A DNA stretch of 64,000 bases, from positions 2,418,001 to 2,482,000 of the forward strand of contig CM016925.1 in NCBI GenBank assembly GCA_006247105.1. The letters are read 5' to 3'. Below the pieces are notes generated by a model. That model did not search any database. It was not told where the DNA came from and saw nothing but the letters and a program-made list of their open reading frames with translations. Position numbers and translations under genes: made by a program. Shown piece by piece: positions 1 through 8,266 of this stretch; the first letter of the stretch is position 1; each line of letters opens with the position of its first letter. Source of the DNA: Giardia muris (taxonomy: Eukaryota > Fornicata > Diplomonadida > Hexamitidae).

Positions 1-2573
1 GGAGTTTGTGGTGTCATCGATTGAGCCAAGGATTGTGCAAGAGATGCACCAGGTCTTGCAAGAGTACGGTTCTGCATACTCATCCCAAGATTATTCTCCA
101 AATTCTTCATGCTATTAGTTCCAAGGCTTTGATCACGTGGTGTTGCGGCTGGACGGCCCCCTCGTTCATTTGCCATTGCATCTGTTATTGCGCTTCCGGA
201 AACAGACCCAAGAGATGGTAACATGTACTTCAACTTTGGAGAGTCGCCTGGAATTTGTCCTAATAGAGGGAGATTAACGTTTCGAATCACGCTCATCGTT
301 GTAGCATCCGCGGTCGAACTATCGGCACTATCTTCAGGGGTGAAAAGAAGCTGCGTACAGAATTGAATGTAACTATCATAAACGGTTACGTATCCTTCGT
401 CGAGCTTGATTCCGTTATTGAAGAGGCTGAGCTTCTTGTAAATCGCATATAGTTTGGTGAGAAGGATTGGGTAGTCCTTTGTACAGCGCTGAAAGATACT
501 ATCGATGAGGCCTCTAACGTTAATGATGAGTCCTTGAGATAGGTTGATCCCGAGGTAATTAAATTCCAGTTCGTCATAGAAGGTATCGCTTTTGATGAGG
601 TCCTGGCCGGAATGGATGAAGCCCTTGAAGTATGGGGGAAGAAAACGGAACTTGTTATATTCCCGCGTATCCATCTGGCCAAAGATCGTGTCATTGATCC
701 CAATGTCGTAACGTATATCGATAGTCTTTAGCCGTGGACCGTTGGCCGCATCCTGCTTAAGCCCATCACTTCCTTCATCCTCTCCTTCATCTCCATCATG
801 CGTTTCGTCGTACAAAAGGTGTTCCAAACCGACCATCCGGTTCATCGATGGTGCATATAATACGTATTCCTGCATCAGAAACTGATGGCAAGATTGAATA
901 GCGATGGACATCAGGACTGACATCTGAACGACATAAAGCAGAACACGAATGATGTATGGGTCGGTGGTGACCTCGATATGGGCAATGGACTTGCTCACGA
1001 TGACGTTGAAGCTTTCAAATAGACGATTCGTTGCGTTGTTCGTACAAAGGGTCATAATGGCCGTTGCAAGGATATGTGCGCGACGTGTGAAGACAGGCTT
1101 CTCCTCGGCCGTCGATGGGCATTTCGCTCGGTCCGCCGTGAAGTAAAGATCATAGGGGAACGAGACAACCGCTCCCATTGCCATTGGTACATTCCAAGAA
1201 AAATCACAACCACAACAGATGGCACTGACACGAACCAGAAGTGCCATGAGTGTCGCATCATAGACGCTAAACTGTTGCTTCGACATGCATTTCATCACGA
1301 GACCGAAAAGTGTAAGAAAATGGTTTGCAGACCTGACGACAAGATACGATAAGAAGTCAACAACCCAATAGAAGGCTTCATCCTTCTCACTCGGATGCCG
1401 ATGAACATACTCAAGAATCCGATAATAGTCCTGTTCTAGACCATGAGAGGCCGCGTCATGGACCTCTGCGGAGACATATTCCGAGGTGAAGATGGCCTCA
1501 ACCTGATTTGCATTGATTGAAACAACCTCAAGAAAGGCAAGGATCAAAGGTGGAATATCCATCTGTTCAAGAGATGAATTGATGACGTCTATGAGTTCTT
1601 GATCATAGAAGACCTCTGCGTATCGCTCAGATTGTTCGGGGGGAGCAACACCCTCAACCACGGCTTCAACATTGACCACCCCAAGTAAGGATTGTTGAGT
1701 CATTTGTTGTCGAATGATCTTAAGAAGTGCATACCAGTTCTTGTAAGTATATGCACTATTCACGTGTTTAGCAAGACGAATGGAGGCACCACTATTGAGG
1801 TATGGGTGATCAAGCATCTGAACGGAGGTCCATCGCTTATCAGGGTTTCTTTGAAGCATACATTCGACAAAGTTCTTAAAGAGAGGTTCTTCCGCGAAGA
1901 TTGGGTATTTATCATAAGGGACTTTGTTTGAGTCATCTTTTAGAAGCGCCATTAGGCTTAGGAAGTCGTTAGCGATAAAGGGGGTCTTCCCAGTTGCTAG
2001 TTCGAAGATCATGACACCAAAGGCCCACATATCGGATTGAGTATTGTACTTCTTGCCTTTGGCTATTTCTGGTGCCATATATAACGGGGTCCCCTTAATC
2101 GATTGAAGGGCGATCGTTTGTTGAGACATCTGCCTTGCAAACCCGAAGTCACACAGCTTACACATCCCTTGAGATATCAAAACGTTCTGCGCCTTGATAT
2201 CGCGATGCGCGATCCGTAGCTTATGGAGGTAAGAGAGGACGCTAAGCAACTGGAAGGAGATCTTCTGAAGAGTGGGCATCTGAAGTGGGCCATCTCCAAC
2301 GAAGATATCGTATAGATCGGATTGAGCTAGCTCGGTCACAATCACTATGTTCCCATCCTCCTCGAATGATTCGAAGAAACGAATGGCATTGGGATGGTCG
2401 ATCTCGCGAAGGAGTGCAATTTCGGATCCGAGAGCGCTCAGCTCGGATGATGACTTCCCATACGTCGAGATCTGCTTCACGGCGACGAATTGCCCCGTCT
2501 GCTTCAATCGACACCGGTAAACAACCCCGAAGGACCCCTTCCCAATCTGTGCGATTTGCTCATACCTATGCAT
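1..2573 (-). CDS. Fused/STK36-like serine/threonine kinase, C-terminus cut by window edge
   Basis: The frame opens at an ATG on the minus strand at 2573 and stays open to base 1, so 857 residues are visible and the C-terminus is missing. The kinase domain fills about residues 4-260: glycine loop GKGSFG at 11-16, VAVK lysine at 33, then HRDIKAQN, CDFGFARQ and GTPLYMAPE. The wording around FESFEEDGN and the SIKGTPLYMAPE activation segment follow the Fused/STK36 (ULK-related) family more closely than NEK kinases, which dominate diplomonad kinomes. The rest is mostly helical with an acidic patch (DGDEGEDEGSD) and no domain I can name. Known Fused kinases act in motile cilium central-pair assembly, and a flagellar role here is inferred. 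The start lies 110 bp from the divergent Rpn10 start. Family call fairly sure; the Fused subfamily is by eye. Confidence 0.8.
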   Translation of the reverse strand, partial: MHRYEQIAQIGKGSFGVVYRCRLKQTGQFVAVKQISTYGKSSSELSALGSEIALLREIDHPNAIRFFESFEEDGNIVIVTELAQSDLYDIFVGDGPLQMPTLQKISFQLLSVLSYLHKLRIAHRDIKAQNVLISQGMCKLCDFGFARQMSQQTIALQSIKGTPLYMAPEIAKGKKYNTQSDMWAFGVMIFELATGKTPFIANDFLSLMALLKDDSNKVPYDKYPIFAEEPLFKNFVECMLQRNPDKRWTSVQMLDHPYLNSGASIRLAKHVNSAYTYKNWYALLKIIRQQMTQQSLLGVVNVEAVVEGVAPPEQSERYAEVFYDQELIDVINSSLEQMDIPPLILAFLEVVSINANQVEAIFTSEYVSAEVHDAASHGLEQDYYRILEYVHRHPSEKDEAFYWVVDFLSYLVVRSANHFLTLFGLVMKCMSKQQFSVYDATLMALLVRVSAICCGCDFSWNVPMAMGAVVSFPYDLYFTADRAKCPSTAEEKPVFTRRAHILATAIMTLCTNNATNRLFESFNVIVSKSIAHIEVTTDPYIIRVLLYVVQMSVLMSIAIQSCHQFLMQEYVLYAPSMNRMVGLEHLLYDETHDGDEGEDEGSDGLKQDAANGPRLKTIDIRYDIGINDTIFGQMDTREYNKFRFLPPYFKGFIHSGQDLIKSDTFYDELEFNYLGINLSQGLIINVRGLIDSIFQRCTKDYPILLTKLYAIYKKLSLFNNGIKLDEGYVTVYDSYIQFCTQLLFTPEDSADSSTADATTMSVIRNVNLPLLGQIPGDSPKLKYMLPSLGSVSGSAITDAMANERGGRPAATPRDQSLGTNSMKNLENNLGMSMQNRTLARPGASLAQSLAQSMTPQT

Positions 2574-2683
2574 ATCTTTTGCATAGCTTCCATACTTTAC
2601 TCACTTCCTCACTTATTCACTTAGTTCACATCTCTTCTTTTGAGAGAAAGGAAGATGGTACTCTAATGGGACGAAATAAAAAG

Positions 2684-3556
2684 ATGGTCACCGCTACCGC
2701 CGTAGTTGTCGATACTAGTGCTTACACCATCAATGGAGAGTACTCCCCAACCGTCATCTCTCAGATCATCGAGATGGCTCGCACCTACGTCGACTTCAGA
2801 ACCACTAAAGATTCAGAAGCATTACTCGCCCTCATCTCTCTTGGACGCGAACCAAGCTTGATCGCGCCCTTGACAAACGACCGTGCTTTAATGATGGCTA
2901 CATTAAGCCAAACCGTTGCTGAATCTATACTCCCTATTCAGAAGATCTCATTTGGGTCAAGCTTTCAATTGGCCCTTCTAGCTCTTCAACAATGCTCCAA
3001 CAAGTCTCTTCAACAAGAGATCGTATTACTTCTTTATGGAGATCTACGAGATACGATTCCCTCTGCAGACTTACGTGCTCAAGGGACGTTCCTTGCAGCT
3101 AATCAAATCGACCTTACCATCTATCTGTTTGGGAAGTACACAGAGACGAATAGAGCCTTCCTCGAGCCACTCACCACCGAAGCACAACGTGGCGCGAAGG
3201 TTCTTATCCAGACTGTAACCACAAAGTTCCTAGCTGAATATATGAGCTCATCTCTCTACAGTAGGGATATTGGGGTGGATCAGATCTACTATGACGACGA
3301 TGAGAACGATCCCGAGCTCCAATTGGCCTTAGAATTGAGCCGACAAGAGATGTTGGCCATGCAAGCGGCTCAACAGAAGAATGATAAGACTACTGAGGAA
3401 TCAGCTCCACACATCCATCCCTCGGAGACAGATATCTTTGGTATGCATCATCCTAATACCTCCAGCTCAGATACCGCAAAGGAAGCCGATGAGAAGGAGA
3501 AGAAGGAACTAGCCAAAGAGTTGGGTGAACTCAATCGAGACGAGCCGGAAAAGTGA
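2684..3556 (+). CDS. RPN10: 26S proteasome regulatory subunit Rpn10 (S5a/PSMD4)
   Basis: A 290-residue protein beginning with a von Willebrand A domain (about 1-190); its opening (MVTATAVVVDTS, then NGEYSPT) aligns with the Rpn10 start (MVLEATMVCVDNSEYxRNGD). One ubiquitin-interacting motif, DPELQLALELSRQEM, lies near residue 210 after an acidic DDDEND lead. The C-terminus is charged and ends in Lys/Glu-rich coil. The function known for the family is ubiquitin-chain reception at the base-lid hinge of the 26S proteasome. I chose 2684 because it gives the family N-terminus and follows the A-rich tract AAATAAAAAG; an in-frame ATG at 2666 and a long upstream opening to 2285 exist but the latter runs through the antisense kinase gene. 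Only one UIM is visible. It converges on the Trm1 gene with adjoining stop codons. Confidence 0.88.
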   Translation: MVTATAVVVDTSAYTINGEYSPTVISQIIEMARTYVDFRTTKDSEALLALISLGREPSLIAPLTNDRALMMATLSQTVAESILPIQKISFGSSFQLALLALQQCSNKSLQQEIVLLLYGDLRDTIPSADLRAQGTFLAANQIDLTIYLFGKYTETNRAFLEPLTTEAQRGAKVLIQTVTTKFLAEYMSSSLYSRDIGVDQIYYDDDENDPELQLALELSRQEMLAMQAAQQKNDKTTEESAPHIHPSETDIFGMHHPNTSSSDTAKEADEKEKKELAKELGELNRDEPEK

Positions 3557-5098
3557 TCACCTGGCCTTCTTGGGACCCCAATTTGGCTCTGGGTTTGGTT
3601 TGAAGTTAATAGGCCGCTTCTTAATCTTTCCATCCACGCTTGTATGCCCTCGACGGAACCAAAGCTGAGCATTATCTGTCAGGGTCAAGAAGCTGACAAG
3701 GGTCGGTTCTTCTGGGCCCAATAGAGCTTTCATGCGTGTCTGAAGGATAGGAGTTATTATAGAAGGGTCTAACTCTGGGAAATGCTTCTGTAATAGCATG
3801 ATAGCCTCATCCACGCTTATTCTGAACTTTGAGATGCTATGACAGTCTATTTGTAGTTCCTTTGTGTTGGATTTAGCACTACTTATCAAACAATACCATA
3901 AAAACATCAATCCAATGATAACCTTGAAAGGAGCATTCGTTTTGAACCCACCCGGGACGGAATGGGTTGGGGCGAGCGTATATCCTAGCCGTTCGAGAAC
4001 GCTACAGAAGGAGACGGTTTGAAGAGATGGGACAGACATGAATGAAGCAATATCATTGAGGAGATAGGAAAGAGGTGGTGCATCGACCTCGGCAAGGGCA
4101 TATTCCAGATGTCCTCGGATCTCATCTAACGACTTCAAGTATGAAAAGTGTTCTAGATCGCAGGCCTGAATGAACTCACGATCATGAAGTGAACCCCACC
4201 ACATAGGACCGGAAATAGATAAGGAAGTGCCGCAATATGGACATGTTGTAGGGACGTCAAGATGTGTATCACTAAGGGCCTGACTACAAAAGAAGGTGCA
4301 CTTCTGGCAATGGTAGACCGTTGCTAATGAGGAGAACATAGTCTGCGCCCGATACTTATGAGTTTTGTCTACGATGCAAAAGGTGCGAAGATAATGATTC
4401 TTAAAGAAACTAAGCACAGGAGTAATAGACCAACGTCTCATCGCTGCCTCTCTTGCAATATGTCCTATGATAATCCGAATACTTCCTTCATGGCACCAAA
4501 CCTTACTCCTTGCCGCCGCACAGCCATAACGGATAAGGCACTCATTCGATTGTCTACCACAAGTGACGAGCCCATCAGTCGCGGTAATACATAGAAGACC
4601 ATCATTAACGGAAGCCTCAAGAGCCGCCCGGATAAATGGTGCGGGAGATCCATATGGATCGATATCTATCACATGAAACTGTTGGGTGGGAACATAAGAA
4701 CATTCTTGTAAGTACTTGCTTGCATCCGAGCAGGAGATCACGAGGCGTTTCTGGCCCTCTTTGGGGACGTTCACCTTTGCGTTCTCGGCTATGGCAGCCG
4801 TGGCTTGACTGGAGATGTCGTTAGCGATGATGACGATTCTTTGATCATCAACTGGAAGCTCTTGCATATAACGAATGGCACGAAGTCCTGAAGCCGATAA
4901 GCAATCAATTAGCCGTATTTCCTCCATGGTGGTGGTGGAAGAGGCGCGAAGGCCACGTAGATATGCAGATATGGCTAGGACGGAGATATCCCTATTAAAG
5001 ACTTGCGTTGGGTTGAAGAACACACGCGTAGGATCATACATAAAGGAGACTCGGCCCTCGCTGTGGCGTACTTGAGTAGGAGATGTCGAGGCTGACAT
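3557..5098 (-). CDS. TRM1: tRNA (guanine26-N2)-dimethyltransferase
   Basis: A 513-residue Trm1-family enzyme, which uses S-adenosylmethionine to dimethylate G26 of tRNAs. The sequence shows the family opening FFNPTQVFNRDISVLAI, the LSASGLRAIRY SAM motif, ANDIS, and the IDPYGSPAPF catalytic segment. A C-terminal zinc-like cluster (CQKCTFFC ... CPYCG) is followed by GPMWWGSLHD. Length is normal for eukaryotic Trm1. The start at 5098 follows AATAAA directly; an in-frame ATG at 5113 would overlap the stop of the upstream gene. Its stop directly abuts the stop of Rpn10. Both tRNA genes in this window carry G at position 26, the expected substrate base. Confidence 0.92.
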   Translation of the reverse strand: MSASTSPTQVRHSEGRVSFMYDPTRVFFNPTQVFNRDISVLAISAYLRGLRASSTTTMEEIRLIDCLSASGLRAIRYMQELPVDDQRIVIIANDISSQATAAIAENAKVNVPKEGQKRLVISCSDASKYLQECSYVPTQQFHVIDIDPYGSPAPFIRAALEASVNDGLLCITATDGLVTCGRQSNECLIRYGCAAARSKVWCHEGSIRIIIGHIAREAAMRRWSITPVLSFFKNHYLRTFCIVDKTHKYRAQTMFSSLATVYHCQKCTFFCSQALSDTHLDVPTTCPYCGTSLSISGPMWWGSLHDREFIQACDLEHFSYLKSLDEIRGHLEYALAEVDAPPLSYLLNDIASFMSVPSLQTVSFCSVLERLGYTLAPTHSVPGGFKTNAPFKVIIGLMFLWYCLISSAKSNTKELQIDCHSISKFRISVDEAIMLLQKHFPELDPSIITPILQTRMKALLGPEEPTLVSFLTLTDNAQLWFRRGHTSVDGKIKKRPINFKPNPEPNWGPKKAR

Positions 5099-5109
5099 TT
5101 TATTCCTAT

Positions 5110-5898
5110 TCACTTCTGAAGCGCTGCCAGCTTTGCACGATAATGCTCAGCAAGACGAGGGTATACCTCAAGCATCCGTTGCTGAATATATCTTCCACGG
5201 ATGAGGAGCTCACGGTTTTCAATGAGGAATCCTCGCTCGACCGTCCCTTGGTCACAGAGCGCGCGAATCGCCTTCTCACTATCGGCCTGGTCCGCTCGGA
5301 TCTTCGTCAACTGGCTATTATACTCCTCATATTGCGCTAAGTTATGCTGCACACCGTGAAGCCGCTTCTCCGCGTCTGTGAGCCCGCTTCGCTCACGCTC
5401 CGTCCATTCAATCGTCGCTGACATCTCCTTCTCGATCGTATCAAGGGCTACAAGCTTGGCCTGGACCTCGGTCCGAAGCGCTTCCACGCTCTTTGACTCC
5501 TCCTCGACGGCTGCTCGAACCGCCTCGATCGCCTTCATCTCGGCGTTCAGCTCGGCAGTTACTGCGTTGTACCTCGCGACGAAGCTATCATAGACGGAGG
5601 TCGACATCTCATCGAGGTTCTTATTGAAGTCCCGAACCATCTCATCGTATTGTGCATGAAGCTCGGCGCTTCTGTCGTTCTTTTTCTTAACCTCTCCGTA
5701 CGCCTCCTCAATTACAGTTGCAAAGCCTTGGTTCCTTTGCTGGGTCTCGGAGATCTTCGTCTCAACCTCCTTCAGCTCGGTTAAGGCCTTCTCGACGGCC
5801 TGATTGTGCGCCTGGAGCAGCGCCTCCTGATACCTCGCATACTCGAGTAGGTGCTTGTCGGAGCAGGTCTCTTCCGTGAATCGGAAGGTAGGAGGCAT
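5110..5898 (-). CDS. Small coiled-coil protein of unknown function
   Basis: A 262-residue protein that is almost entirely alpha-helical with heptad-like spacing of Leu/Ala/Ile from about residue 15 to 240, rich in Glu, Lys and Gln. No catalytic motif, membrane segment or signal peptide is visible. It could be a structural or tethering coiled coil of the flagellar or cytoskeletal apparatus, but nothing in the sequence settles this. Its stop lies 11 bp upstream of the Trm1 start on the same strand. Its start is 21 bp from the divergent start at 5920, so both genes must share a tiny promoter region. Confidence 0.75.
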   Translation of the reverse strand: MPPTFRFTEETCSDKHLLEYARYQEALLQAHNQAVEKALTELKEVETKISETQQRNQGFATVIEEAYGEVKKKNDRSAELHAQYDEMVRDFNKNLDEMSTSVYDSFVARYNAVTAELNAEMKAIEAVRAAVEEESKSVEALRTEVQAKLVALDTIEKEMSATIEWTERERSGLTDAEKRLHGVQHNLAQYEEYNSQLTKIRADQADSEKAIRALCDQGTVERGFLIENRELLIRGRYIQQRMLEVYPRLAEHYRAKLAALQK

Positions 5899-5919
5899 TC
5901 AAAACAGAAATTCATCCGG
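5899..5919. promoter_or_regulatory. Bidirectional promoter interval (21 bp)
   Basis: Divergent start codons of the coiled-coil gene (minus) and the propeller-like gene (plus) flank 21 bp, A/T-rich next to the minus ATG (TGTTTTGA). No other room exists for either promoter upstream except inside the opposing gene. Confidence 0.55.
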
Positions 5920-6867
5920 ATGATTTCATATGCACTTGGTTTCACAAGGCCTGCACGGTACCTCACGCGAAGCCCCCTACTAGGCGTCCTCAAGTCCTGC
6001 GTCGTATACTGCAACGGGCTTGAGTTTCAAGCGTCCCGAATCACGGGTGAGATGGGGAAAGGATCTTTAACGATCTCATCACCAATCCCAGTTCGCACAA
6101 GCTTCACTATATCACACGCAATTGTTCACCTGGCTGGGCTTGATGATACTCTCTATTTCGCCACTGAGGCCGGACATGTTTGGATGGGGACAATAGATAT
6201 TGAGAAAGGGATACTTCAAGGTACAATGATCTCTGCAGAGGGCTTGGCGGGGTCTGAGGGAGTTGTGTTGACTCCGGTCCGTGTGGATGCTGGACATCAT
6301 ATAGCCGTTGCAAGCTGTGAGACAGGTATTGTACGTGCTCTTACTAGCTCTGGTGCATGCTTATTTGAGGTACGAGTCGAGCTTGATCAGATAAAATTTC
6401 TTGGTTGGTCCGGTAATAACTTATGCGTTGTTTGCACTCAAACCCTTTTAACCTTCTCATATGAGACTGGAAAGCTTGAAGAGGTTATACGCTTGCCACT
6501 TAATGGGGCCTCTGTCCTCTGTGGACTCGTACACAAGAATATGCTTCTCCTTGGGCTTAACACGCGCCAGGTTATTTCCCTTGATTTCACTGGTTCCCTA
6601 CTAACAACCTGGACAAAAGGCAGTAAGTATGAGCCATGTTTCATTGCACCAGGTACAACCGACGAGATGATCATCATAGCGGCGCTTTCCAACGAGATCA
6701 CGACCCAGTCAGCATCTGCGAAGGGTGCACTTCAACGTGGTAGTGAGTTTCGGACGGATGGAGCGATACTCGGGATGGCAGTATTGGAAGAGACAGTCGT
6801 CTGCTTTACAGAGAACACAGCCTATGTCAGCCCTCTTAGTTGTAGATGTGCAGAGTCGAACGCTTGA
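5920..6867 (+). CDS. Unknown protein with beta-propeller-like composition
   Basis: A 315-residue protein with repeated short beta-strand-like segments of the kind seen in degenerate WD40/propeller proteins (for example TLYFATEAGHVWMGTI, HIAVASCETGIVRALT, NLCVVCTQTLLTFSY, MLLLGLNTRQVISLDF). No canonical GH...WD repeats are clear, so the fold is an inference. I took the ATG at 5920 because the open frame upstream to 5851 runs through the divergent gene. The last 32 bp overlap tail to tail with the Rei1 coding region. I do not recognise an orthologue. Confidence 0.7.
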   Translation: MISYALGFTRPARYLTRSPLLGVLKSCVVYCNGLEFQASRITGEMGKGSLTISSPIPVRTSFTISHAIVHLAGLDDTLYFATEAGHVWMGTIDIEKGILQGTMISAEGLAGSEGVVLTPVRVDAGHHIAVASCETGIVRALTSSGACLFEVRVELDQIKFLGWSGNNLCVVCTQTLLTFSYETGKLEEVIRLPLNGASVLCGLVHKNMLLLGLNTRQVISLDFTGSLLTTWTKGSKYEPCFIAPGTTDEMIIIAALSNEITTQSASAKGALQRGSEFRTDGAILGMAVLEETVVCFTENTAYVSPLSCRCAESNA

Positions 6868-8245
6868 AGTGCGGCTTGAAGTGGTTGATCCCATGGGAAA
6901 TAACGTCGCGAGTCTTGATCCGTGGATCGTGACGAGCTTCAGGGCCAAGAAGTTGCTCCTTGATAACGAGCCACTTTGCCTTGAGGGTTGAGAGGAACTG
7001 GTGGACGGCATTGCCATATTCCTTTGGAACCGGGCGACCTTCAGCGACGATTGCCTTGAGCTCCTGCTGAGCTATGCTTCGTTGCAAAAGCTTGATACGG
7101 TTCGCCTCCTCAAGCTTATCCTTCGCCCATTGTGGGACCTTGGGCTCGTATTTCTCCCGAAACTCCGTGATTGACACGATTCTTCCTTTGGACGTCATGC
7201 GACCAACGATGGGCCGAGTGTCCGTCCACCGGCTGGCACGTACCTCATGCATCAGGGATTCAAACTCCTCATCGTCATCGGCCAGGTTTCGAAGGTCTTC
7301 GACAAAGCCTTCTGGATATGTCGAAACGTAGTCGTAGAAGCTCCTGAACTCATATCCCGCGCTATCCAGATCAAGCAAACAATGGCCCATGTCTGTCATG
7401 TGTCTACGTACAGCATGTAAGGAGCGGAAGCCTCGGGAACAGGTAAGACATCCCCAGGTCTTACAGACTTGTTCTTGGATGTATCGCACAAGTCCTTTAG
7501 GATTAGAACAGTACTCTCTGTCCGGAATAAAGAACCCATGGATCCTTTCCATGTGTTCGAGAAGGGTAGTAAAGTCCTCTTCAACCGAATCACAAAAGAT
7601 GCATCCTAACTCATCAACCACCTGGCGCTTGGAAATAATATGCCTCCAGATGAGATCGTCATATTCCTCCTCTGTTTTCACCTTCAATAGCTTACTCTGG
7701 AGATTATCCCAGAGCTCTTTCTCATCTAAGGCCAAAAACCCTGGAAGACTATCTTGCTGTTCCTCCAGTTCAACGAGTGCCGCTTGAAGGTTGACAACGA
7801 CCGTGTTTGCATCCGTCTTGGAATCAGAAGAACCTTGTTGAGTCTTTGTTCCAGGAATGGCCAATGGGGCTTGAGTTGAGCCATCACCTGCATAGTAAGC
7901 ATCCTTAATCGCCGCAATATGCTTCTTTGACTGACTATGCTGCCTATAAGCCGCCTCCGACGCAAACTTCTTCTTACAAGGCTCACAGACATATATCATA
8001 CGACCTGGGACCGTAGGAACCTCATGTGCCCTCTTCTCAAGGAGTTGCAAGTACTCCCCAGGCGTCAGTGGGGGTAATTGCGAAGTTCGCCGACGTGAGT
8101 TCTCCGCATGCAACTCCGTTCTAAAGTGCGCATGCTGCTCCTCAAAACTCCCAAACACTTGGCGGCAGACAATACAGGTGAACCGACGCTCGGATTTTCC
8201 CGTGGGATTGGCAAGCTGGGGTGGATCTGTTTGACAGCTCTTCAT
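6836..8245 (-). CDS. REI1: Rei1/ZNF622-like cytoplasmic 60S ribosome maturation factor
   Basis: A 469-residue protein with four C2H2-type fingers: CIVC...H...H close to the N-terminus, CEPCKKKF...H...H, CIFC...H...H and CLTCSRGF...H...H. The order and the text around FTCIVCRQVF and LPPLTPGEY match Rei1/ZNF622, which helps release late biogenesis factors from cytoplasmic pre-60S subunits. A charged helical C-terminus completes it. I selected the ATG at 8245 (after TTACAA) rather than the longer frame to 8386, which overlaps the divergent gene. The two starts are 21 bp apart. Its stop lies inside the 3' end of the convergent gene 5920-6867. Confidence 0.85.
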   Translation of the reverse strand: MKSCQTDPPQLANPTGKSERRFTCIVCRQVFGSFEEQHAHFRTELHAENSRRRTSQLPPLTPGEYLQLLEKRAHEVPTVPGRMIYVCEPCKKKFASEAAYRQHSQSKKHIAAIKDAYYAGDGSTQAPLAIPGTKTQQGSSDSKTDANTVVVNLQAALVELEEQQDSLPGFLALDEKELWDNLQSKLLKVKTEEEYDDLIWRHIISKRQVVDELGCIFCDSVEEDFTTLLEHMERIHGFFIPDREYCSNPKGLVRYIQEQVCKTWGCLTCSRGFRSLHAVRRHMTDMGHCLLDLDSAGYEFRSFYDYVSTYPEGFVEDLRNLADDDEEFESLMHEVRASRWTDTRPIVGRMTSKGRIVSITEFREKYEPKVPQWAKDKLEEANRIKLLQRSIAQQELKAIVAEGRPVPKEYGNAVHQFLSTLKAKWLVIKEQLLGPEARHDPRIKTRDVISHGINHFKPHFKRSTLHIYN

Positions 8246-8266
8246 TTGTAAGAAACAAAAAGTATC
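8246..8266. promoter_or_regulatory. Bidirectional promoter interval (21 bp)
   Basis: Divergent start codons of Rei1 and the RRM-like gene are 21 bp apart. The interval is A-rich on the plus strand (AAGAAACAAAAAG). Confidence 0.6.

Noticed and set aside
2285..2683. Upstream extension of the Rpn10 frame to an ATG at 2285
   Set aside because: It runs antisense through the kinase domain of the Fused-like gene and adds an Arg/Ser-rich sequence unlike Rpn10, whose family N-terminus begins at 2684.
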